Assembly: GCF_000340215.1 (NCBI RefSeq) | Contig: NW_006921534.1 | Location: 1,917,053 to 1,981,052 of the forward strand | From: Pseudocercospora fijiensis CIRAD86 | Taxonomy: Eukaryota; Ascomycota; Dothideomycetes; Mycosphaerellales; Mycosphaerellaceae | Length of the DNA: 64,000 bases | Direction: 5' to 3' | Shown: positions 56,314 to 64,000 of the stretch, in pieces | How the letters are laid out: each line of letters starts with the position of its first letter | Numbering within the stretch: the first letter of the stretch is position 1 | Notes under the pieces: model-generated | Told to the model about the DNA's origin: nothing | What the model saw: the letters and a program-made list of their open reading frames with translations, nothing else | Databases searched by the model: none | Made by a program: the position numbers and the translations under genes

Positions 56314-57886
56314 TCATAACTTGGTCCCAGCAGCTGTCTCTATCACGTTCCAACCACCCTCAGCCATCAAGGGATTGGCGAGGACCTTGCAGATTTTGAG
56401 GAGATACTGGTCTTGATATCTGCCTGCAATCACTGATAACCCGACCGGCAGGCCATTTTCTCCAGTAAATGCTGGTATATGAACCACAGGTGTGTGCAGT
56501 CCCTACTGGGGAATTAGCGATGCTCAATAAACGTTCGAGTCAATTCTCACACTCCACATGAAGTTGAAACTCGAATCACCCATGTCCCCTATCCCAAGTG
56601 GTGCTATAACCTGTGCACTGGGTGCAAGGACTGCGGAATACTTGACAGCAAATTTATCGAACTCAGACCGAAGCCTTGCATATCTGTCGACAGCGCCTGC
56701 CACTTCTGCAATGGTAAGGTTACCTCCATTGTCTATCATGTTACGTATCCTTCGATCCATCTTGGTTTCGTTCACGTCGCGCAAAGTATCCGCAAGAAAA
56801 GCTGAGTGGGCCTCATATCGCAGCACAACCCTTTGTGTTGCCCTCAACACATCAGCGTCGTTCAATTCGGAGGGAAGATCCACTTCCTCCACGTGAACTC
56901 CATGTTTCTTCAGTATCGCGGCAGCATTGTCCATAGCTGCAATCGTACCTGGACCAGCAAGAGACCACACCGGAGTCTTTACGAAAGCAACCCTTGCTTC
57001 TGGCAGCGACACCGTTTCTGGTTAACCCTTGGACGGAAAGCGAAAAACGTCCGCCAATAGTTGTAAATCCTCTAAACTGCGAGCAAACGTTCCACACCTA
57101 TCTATACTGAAAGAGACGACCTTTACACCCTCTGGCGACATGGCGTTCAGACTGAGCTTCATTGCGAAAATTCCGGTATACGATGCCGGCCGTATTATGC
57201 TGCCACCATTCTGTGTGCCAAAGCTTAGTGGAACTTGAAAATCAGCTACAGCTGCTGCTGAGCCTGCTGAGGAGCCGCCCGGTGTGCGTCGAACATCATG
57301 AGGATTTGTTGCATTTGGTCCAGAGTTGAGAACTGTGAATTCAGTCGTTGTCGTCTTGCCTAGGTTCACAGATTTAATCGCTTCTTCACAAGTCGACATT
57401 GGTTTCTCACAAACCCATGATGACAGCACCGGCGCGTCGTAACACTGCGACCGGCGAAGCGTCAGAACCTGGCCTATTGCCTTGATACAGAGGGGATCCA
57501 TATTCAGTAGGCATGTCTGTCTTCTATTAGGCTTGGCATATCAGAAGCGCAGACCTTCACACCTTTCGTGTTCATGATGTCTTTGATGCCCACAGGAATT
57601 CCGTGCAGTGGTCCACGTTCATTCTGATGGAGTTTATCAAGCTCTCGAGCTTGACTAAGGACAAGTTTTCTGTCTGCGCAATGCTTAGCACTGGTTTTCC
57701 TTAAGCTTATGGCTGATAAAGAGGCATACCGATATATGTCCATGCTTGTACTATATCGTCTCTCTCTTCTATGTGATCCAGGAGCGCTCTCGCATATTGT
57801 TCAGCAGTGATCGTGTTGTCCTTGAGCAAGTGGAGCGCTTGAGTAGCTGTCAAGGTATGCAGCTTCGCTGGCGCTGATGTATTCAT
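56314..57886 (-). pseudogene. Amidase-signature enzyme with one nonsense codon
   Basis: Five exons rebuild a complete amidase-signature hydrolase: 57886-57730, 57673-57563, 57516-57415, 57359-56551 and 56502-56314. Introns are 46-56 nt, all GT-AG, and every join falls inside conserved sequence (for example NTK|DMPTEYG). The catalytic Lys83 (GIPVGIKDI), the GGSSAGSAA loop (153-154) and the nucleophile Ser177 (TQNGGSIIRPAS) are all present, and the C terminus ends in a normal family segment (LHTPVVHIPAFTGENG). The only defect is an in-frame TAA at 57022-57024 (codon 236), most simply CAA changed to TAA, a CpA-to-TpA step. No plausible intron removes it. Either a young pseudogene, a readthrough gene or a sequencing error. 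Confidence 0.8.
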
Positions 57887-58209
57887 TGAAAATTGTGATA
57901 CACTTTTCAAACCAAAGTGTAGCGTTTCGATGAGAGAAACCCACATACTCATGGAAGGGTAAACAAGGGGAAGGAGGACGAGCGAAGAATTGTCGTCTGC
58001 AGAGACATGCCACGGCAACTCGCCTTTTGACAACAAAGGACGCCGGTGTGCCGCGGGGCAGTCGTATAGCCTGTATATAGTCGGGAAGGTTGTCCTTGTC
58101 CATATGCAGTGCCACTCGAGCATCAGTAAGTACTATGCGCCTTCTATTTAGCTCTCGCCCGACCATCTCACTACGCAGCTTTCGATCTCTATTAACAACA
58201 GAAGTCAAG

Positions 58210-58625
58210 ATGGGTAAAGACAGCAAGATATCGAAGAACCATCCTGAGTATGAGATTGCCTAGCTGGCGGAAATATTGGTGATGAGGTTCACACTGTTGA
58301 CCAAGTCCTCCTCTTTACAAGTCTTGAGGGCAAGACTGCCATTGCCGGCAAGGGCCAAGTCGACACAACTTGAATCAATCTCAATAAGCGACTAGCTGAC
58401 ATCAACCAGAACGTCAAGGCTTCCGATGTCGTAGTGGTTCCTGCCGGAACACAGCACCAATTTATCAACACTTCGAAGACTCAGCCGCTAGAGCTCGTCA
58501 CGATCTACTGCCCTGCCGAGCACGACCCACAAACGGTGCACAAGACAAAGGAGGAGGGAGAAGAAGAGGAAGGGTCAGGAAAGGATGAAGCTCCTGAATG
58601 GTCACAGCAGTCGAAAGATCATTAA
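58210..58625 (+). pseudogene. Small cupin protein, decayed
   Basis: Remnant of a single-domain fungal cupin. The readable segment runs from about 58270: DEVHTVDQVLLFTSLEGK, later VVVVPAGTQHQFINT (from about 58425), then LVTIYCPAEHDPQTVH and an acidic tail ending at 58625. The second cupin motif (PAGTQHQF) is kept; the metal-binding first motif is only partly visible. A possible ATG at 58210 (MGKDSKISKNHPEYEIA) is in another frame, and a TGA at about 58366 interrupts the middle. No intron with good signals repairs both. Function unknown; relatives are small cytosolic cupins. Confidence 0.6.
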
Positions 58626-59229
58626 CGATAAGAAGGGCCTGGTAAAAGAGGATGGTGGTCTATATGAGAATGGAGACAATGGAGGGCACAAAAAGTCCTA
58701 GCGAAGAAGTGACGTGCTGCAGACAGTTACATCGATCAATTGGCGTTTAATGGATGTAGATCTTCGTCGTGCCAATGTCCGGCGATACACCTCCATCCTG
58801 ACCTAGGCTGTTGTAGAGTTGGAGAGGTGAGGTCGGCAAAGGAGAGATGCATGGGCGGCACGGCAGGAGGCGACTGTGCTTTGCCGAGGCGCTGATCGGC
58901 GCAAGGTGTTGCAGAGCTCCAGGCAACGCTGCAGGCCTGACACGGCTTCAGACCAACTTCGTCTGACGGACATGTGGCCTTCCATCCGCGAAGATGTGAG
59001 TGTGAAGTAGGATGGAGAAGTGAAGTGACGGGCGAGACAAGATGCACGGTCACGTGACAAACGCGTCGGGAAACCTTAAATCGCGTACCCTTGCACTCGA
59101 CGTGATGGACCTGTCGAATCAATGCAACTGCTCGACTTCTACATAACCCGTCTCGCACCACAAACGAATTAGTCCTGCACGAGGCACACCCACTTCGCTC
59201 CGTCGCAACCTCATGCAACCACGTTCGAG
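58626..59229. other. Intergenic region, no supported gene
   Basis: Promoter region of the DUF7918 gene. Minus-strand frames here have no motif. Confidence 0.45.
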
Positions 59230-60334
59230 ATGAAGACCCTTACGACCGAAGGTTTGACCGTCGAGCTCACTGTAGCTGGACAAGTGCTCCATGAGTACGA
59301 AGATGAGGACTCGACTTTGGGAAATTCCGCTTCGTCCTACGTTGAGGTGGACGAGGGCTCGAACTTCATGGTGCGCGTGACCGCGAGAGAGAATATCGCG
59401 CCTTCTCCGCTGGATAGACTGGGGGTTTCAATACGGCTTGACGGCAAGTACGTGGTTGGCAGGTTATGCAGTCTGGAAAGGATGCACCATGGAAAAGCTA
59501 CATGGTCTTTTGAAGGCCGCGAGAGGAACACCAGCCGCGGCACAGTCATCGAGCGATTCCAATTCGCCCCGCTCCAAACCAGTGAGCGAATGAAGAATGA
59601 TTCTGCGTCCTCTGCTAACATGATATAGATGACGGACCACTAGGCGGGGAGAAGGTCGAAGCCTTCAAAAGTTTGGGCGAAGTCCAGGTTGACTGCATCT
59701 TCGAGAGGCCACGAGGCAAGCCACGCGTCGTCCAAGATGACTCTCGCTTCGAGTCTGCCTTTGCATCGAACATCAATGAGAAGTGCTTGAAAGGACGTTC
59801 CATCTCGAACCATGCTACGTAAGTGCCAGCTCATATGCAAGTGGGTATCCATTAACTGTCGTCAGGCTCGGACCGCAAGAGCTGCGAGGAGGCTCTCAAG
59901 TGACCATGCAATCAACGGACAGACCGTACGGACCCGAGCCGTTCGCAACTTACAAGTTCAAGTATCGTTCCAGGCGTCAGTAGCTTCTTCAATCCCAATC
60001 TATGCTCCTTACTTACATTCTCATAGGAGATCTTCAAATCGAAGGTATCATCCCACGGTCTCCTTCTCCAACGCCTCTTGAAGACCGTGACCCAGACGAC
60101 CTTACCCCGGAGGAGGCGCGTGAGCTTGTTCGCCGCATGCGAGAGCGCGAGAAACTTCAGGCTGCCATCAAGAAGGAAATAAAGCGCGAGAAGCGCAACC
60201 GATCTGATACCCTGAATGTCGACGACGAGAGCGACCACGAGGGCGTCCTCGTTACTGGCGAGGGCCCAGCAAGGAAACGTGCGCGAGCGTCGACTGACTC
60301 AGGTATCGAATGCATCGACCTGACTGGAGAGTGA
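59230..60334 (+). CDS. DUF7918-type protein with C-terminal SUMO-interaction-like motif
   Basis: Four exons, 59230-59581, 59629-59818, 59866-59975 and 60027-60334 (960 nt, 319 aa); donors GTGAGC, GTAAGT and GTCAGT, phases consistent. The N-terminal beta-rich domain (about 1-215) ends in FATYKFKYRSRRDLQIEGII, the pattern of the fungal family I know as DUF7918. Then comes PRSPSPTPLEDRDPDDLTPE, a long charged helix (about 245-285, EEARELVRRMREREKLQ), Lys/Arg clusters (RKRAR) that look nuclear, and a final IECIDLTGE, which fits a SUMO-interacting motif (hydrophobic core next to acids). Biochemical role unknown. The family name is from memory of motifs and should be checked by profile. Confidence 0.75.
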
Positions 60335-62332
60335 TATGGTCGTTTGCGATTTTGCTTTCCACTAGCTTTGTTACTTTTCAGAGATACCCAGATTCTGCGT
60401 TGCATGTCCAGCGTGGCGTAATGCTATGGAGCTGTAGTGTATAGGTATTTTATGGAGAAACGATCGCACATTCATCCTCACGCGATCGAGGGCATGGGGT
60501 TTTGCTCTAGATCTTTCGGCAGTCCTGGCAGGGGCACGAATAGTCTAGAGCTTTATGCTACGGTCATTGCTACCTGACCACAAATATAAAATGACATTTC
60601 TTACAGCAACGACACACCCCTGTGCTGGATGCCAATAAGAAGTCATGCTCCAATTACAAAAGCTCGGCTTTCAAGTCCCACGGTCTCGAATGCCTTGGTA
60701 AATGCTTGGATGGACAGCAATACGCTGTCATGCCGCAGAACGAAGTGGGTTGAAACTGAGCTGAGATTCCGGCGGCGTACAGATGAGTCTCGAGGCCGAA
60801 TTTGTCTGGAGCCTGTGACATTCCCGCCAGCTGATGAGTGATAGGGTTCTCCAGACATGCTAAGGCGATGAGGCAGTGTCGTTCGTGATATTGGCCCGCT
60901 GCCTATGGATTCAGTATCATAGATGAAGTCCTAGATGGAGAAAGCACTGTCTCTTGTCTCCGGTCTCGTGGCGGCAAAGTGTACCATCATTGTCAGTGCA
61001 TGAACCTCAGCGGGAGGTGCGCTGCATAGTCGAAGTGAAGCTGACGTCCACTATCTCAGTAGTCTACCGTACCTGAACTGTTTGCCCAGGCACCAAGGGA
61101 TCTCGCCCTGGTTCTGTCTCGGCAACCGAAGTCTTTTTCTCCCAGCTGCCAGGGACTGTTCCTGACCACATCATTGACGATTGATCCTCGCGCTCCTCCT
61201 CCCCTCGCCACGAACTCTGATCTTGAGGCGTAAAGTCGGTGTAGTCAGGCAACGCGTCTCATGGCCCTTTATCTCCACCGCACCTCTTCCGCGCGATGCC
61301 GATAGAAAACTTGTGCAAAGGAGGCTTCAGCAGAGTTCGCGGCAGTCGAAGTTACTGTCGAACCAAAAGTTGGAAAAGTTTCCAAGGTTCGAAACTGTCG
61401 TGCCTTGCGACGCCACGTGTGGCGGCTTTGCCCCATGCGGCTGGCTTGGCACTTTGAACAACGTCAGTCGACGAGTCCGTCTCTCAAATGACCGAACTGT
61501 GTCTTCTGTCCGCAAATCCTAGTTTACGCCGGCACACTCTGCCTGACATATCAAAATACAAAAATCCATGATGCAATGACAAGACGTACAAGAGACCAGC
61601 TCCATAGCCAAGCCCTTGGGAAACGAAAACCATGCTCGAAGGGACACAACACTGTGCCGTTACGGCCTTACTCGGTGCGCTTCTAGCAACCCGCTACAGC
61701 CAGATTGAGAATGTGTGAGACGAAATGGGTAAGCATGCTGAGTAGCATTTCCACAAGTGGAGACATTATGCTTCAGCTTTCGAGCTAGAATCTTCTTGTC
61801 GCCCTATAATAAACGTGGGCAGCTCGATATCACAAGCTACGTGGATTCTGAGACGGCACGCGACTTCCTTCGAGTCAATCTAATACGGTCTTTAGTTACT
61901 CTAAACCCTTAGCAACTAGCACAAGTCTTGCTCTCGTGAGCTGAGACTTGGTCTGGCGCAGTCGCCAAGCCGGTCTTGAGTCCTCGATAGCAGCACAATG
62001 TCGAGATGGGAAGCGTTCTTCCTGCCGCTGTTTTGATCCTCACCAAGGGAATTGTCTGATGCCATCGCCTATACCGAAGACTAAAAGCACGCCTAGACGG
62101 CAGCCACCGCGGTTTTAGACTCAGGATAGGCCGGCTATGCTACGCGAGGCACGATACCACCAGGGCTGGACCGATATCGTCCCAATTCCCGCAATGCATA
62201 TAACTTACAGCGCATCTCCCTTCATCGCGATCTCGTTCATCACATCACAAGTCGCTCGTACTGTAGCCGTCACACCCTTGCTCGATTCTCAATTGCATTA
62301 TCGGGAGCAGTTCCAGACTCAATCTATTCAAC
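60335..62332. other. Intergenic region, no supported gene
   Basis: Two kilobases. A minus-strand frame at 61064-61252 lacks an ATG and is closed by stops on both sides. Normal composition, no repeat or RNA gene seen. Confidence 0.45.
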
Positions 62333-63478
62333 ATGCTATCCTACGCTGTGGGAGCACTTCTCCTTGGGAGTGCTGTTGCCAATCCGGTTCCACAAGGCTT
62401 TGACTGGGCTGCTATCGATGCCTTGGAACCAGTACCAACAGCCTCCATTCCAGTCGTCAATGCTGCCGCTGCTGAGACAACACTGTCCGTCAATACAGCT
62501 GCAGCCGCTGCATCTGTCTCTGCAGCTGTTCAGGCCTCTCCATCAGACACCAGCCTGAAGCTCCGTCGAGACAACACAGGATGCTCCGTTCAACCTTCCT
62601 CAAGCGATACACCCAGCGGCTTCACCTCAAACTCGGACTTCTCTTCGGCAGCAAACGGAGCTCCCACTCCCGGGGGTTACCAACAAATATTCCAAAACCA
62701 GCCCGGGTCTGCAATTGGCATCTACGGCTATATGGGATTCTCCATTCTAGACAGCTACAGCACATCTGAGTGCTCGAGCCGCTGCGACAAAATCACAGGC
62801 TGTCAGTCCTTCAACATTTGTAAGTAACTCCAACCTCCCACTCATTCCATATCAATGCTGATTTGATATCAAGACTACGAACGTGACCCAAGCACCGACC
62901 CAACAGAAAGCTGCACAAACCCACCCTCGACCACTGTAATCAAGTGCGTCTACTACGGAGGCCCAATCACTCCAGGCTCGCAGACCAACACCGGCCAATG
63001 GCGTCGAGACTTCCAAGTCGTGATCGCCGGTTCGAATGCATACGTCAACAACTCCATCGCAACACCAGCAGGCTACAGCACGCCAACCTTCCTCGACAAA
63101 GCCGCAATCCAAGCACCAAACGACTGCAACGGCAACCCAACGTACATGGGCGTGAAGATCTGGACAGACGGTCCATTTTCCGTCGGCAACTGTGCCGCAG
63201 CCTGTTCCTCGCAAAGCGACTACAACCGCGCACACCCAGCGGCTGATGGCTCGTTCCAGACCTGCCAATTCTTCAATACTTATGTTTTGTACAACGGGAC
63301 CCAAGCTGTGGGACAGTACTGCTCGCTTTACAATGAGACTTGGCCTGCGGCTTTTGCTACTAATGTTGGACAATGGCGTGGTCCTGATTACTTCAACATT
63401 GCTTACAGCTACAGCACGAGCAACAGCACTGGTGGTCTTGACAAGCCGAGCAATTGCGCCAACCCAACCAGCCGATGA
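62333..63478 (+). CDS. Secreted cysteine-rich protein with pro-region
   Basis: Two exons, 62333-62819 and 62874-63478 (363 aa), joined across a 54-nt intron (GTAAGT...AAG) inside QSFNIYYERDP. Signal peptide about 1-16 (MLSYAVGALLLGSAVA), then an Ala/Ser/Val-rich pro-region to a Kex2-type dibasic site (LKLRR, near 79), then the mature part. The mature part has about 12 cysteines, including a PAN/Apple-like segment (SECSSRCDKITGCQSFNI) and a second similar one (GNCAAACSSQSDYN...CQFFNTY), plus several N-glycosylation sequons. This two-segment layout recurs in secreted ascomycete proteins of unknown function. No enzyme motif. Whether it acts on a host or on the fungal wall cannot be told. Confidence 0.8.
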
Positions 63479-63657
63479 TGGAAGCGGTGCGTGAAGGGAA
63501 ATAGAGCCAGATTAGTATTCCGCATATTTGGATAGCGTACGACAGCGAGCGCGTAACGAATGGAACCTATTAGTTTCAATGAGAATACGTTCCGAGAAAC
63601 ACCACTTTGGCTCTCAATTTAGATATGTGCACAGAAATAGCTGTTAAAGGAAATGAT

Positions 63658-64000
63658 TTACGCCCACTTGCCGAGCAGAGCCATGATACCTGCTCCAAGG
63701 AGAACAGAAATGATCATGAATGTCAGCTGCTTGTCGTCATCGGTGCCTGCGAAACAAGAAAGTCAGTAGTCTGAAGAGGACGTCTATGGGATGGTGAATA
63801 TGACTTACGATCTGGGTTGAACAGGAAGTCGCGTGCAAGAAGCTCGACGAATCCGGTGTAGAGCAAAATACCGGCGGAAATGGAGTCGAGAACGCCAGAG
63901 ACAATGTTCGCGGTCGGGGAGGCTGAGTTGTATGTGGTGCGCAGACCGAGGCCAACTGCGATCGCGATCGGCGTGGTCAAGCCATAGGCAGCACACAGCA
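63658..64000 (-). CDS. ZIP-family zinc transporter, C-terminal part (runs off window)
   Basis: Minus-strand 3' end of a Zrt1/Zrt2-like plasma-membrane zinc importer. The last exons are 64000-63809 (open to the right) and 63746-63658; the 62-nt intron between them has GTAAGT and CAG. Conserved ZIP features: YGLTTPIAIAVGLGLR (the TM5 region), SGVLDSISAGILLYTGFVELLA (TM6-TM7, with the Tyr/Glu seen in ZIPs), then a short loop and a final membrane helix (LTFMIISVLLGAGIMALLGKWA) that ends the protein. The 5' part, including the His-rich loop, is outside the window. Metal preference is inferred from the family. Confidence 0.88.

Noticed and set aside
61064..61252. 62-codon minus-strand frame with an orderly-looking translation
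   Set aside because: No ATG, stop codons close on both sides, and no partner exon with good splice signals was found.

Overview
The window looks like nuclear DNA of a filamentous ascomycete (Pezizomycotina, most likely a Dothideomycete). The genes are compact, with introns of about 45-110 nt. Product families are typically fungal: a Zn2Cys6 regulator, DUF1996 and DUF7918 proteins, GPI-anchored and Kex2-processed secreted proteins, and a PRISE-type reductase. A 20.8 kb island shows heavy CpA-to-TpA decay of repeats, the mark of repeat-induced point mutation (RIP). Genus was not determined.

Left arm (1-10.6 kb): a GPI-anchored Ser/Thr-rich surface protein, a GT8 glycosyltransferase, a FAM86/EFM3-type protein methyltransferase (3 exons), an intron-containing tRNA-Lys(CUU), an alpha/beta hydrolase (2 exons), and a convergent PRISE-like short-chain reductase whose promoter lies against the transposon island.

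Island (about 10.66-31.49 kb): a nested stack. A MULE-type DNA transposon on the plus strand carries two insertions. One is a 4.9 kb Tad-like LINE on the minus strand with a 12-bp target duplication. The other is a structurally complete 12.3 kb LTR retrotransposon on the minus strand, with 280-bp LTRs, a primer-binding site matching tRNA-Lys(CUU), a polypurine tract and a 4-bp target duplication. The LTR element carries gag-protease, RT-RNase H-integrase and a large third reading frame in the position where env would lie. Each of its three coding blocks is bounded by copies of a 25-bp quasi-palindrome. All reading frames are broken, mostly by TAG or TAA arising from CpA mutation.

Right arm (31.5-64 kb): the biotin-carboxylase subunit of methylcrotonyl-CoA carboxylase; two unrecognised proteins; a six-exon gene that is easy to miss, encoding a DDR48-like repeat protein with two dehydrin K-segment-like motifs; a BTB protein (5 exons); NC2-alpha (Bur6/DRAP1); succinate-semialdehyde dehydrogenase (6 exons); a secreted DUF1996 protein; a Zn2Cys6 transcription factor; an amidase that reads cleanly across five exons except for one nonsense codon; a decayed cupin; a DUF7918 protein (4 exons); a secreted Cys-rich protein (2 exons); and the 3' end of a ZIP zinc transporter that runs off the window.

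The genes are mostly unrelated housekeeping or secreted functions; no biosynthetic cluster or operon-like unit is evident. The most unusual items are the organisation of the LTR element and the DDR48/dehydrin-like gene. All exon joins were chosen by reading frame and splice consensus by eye, without transcript evidence.
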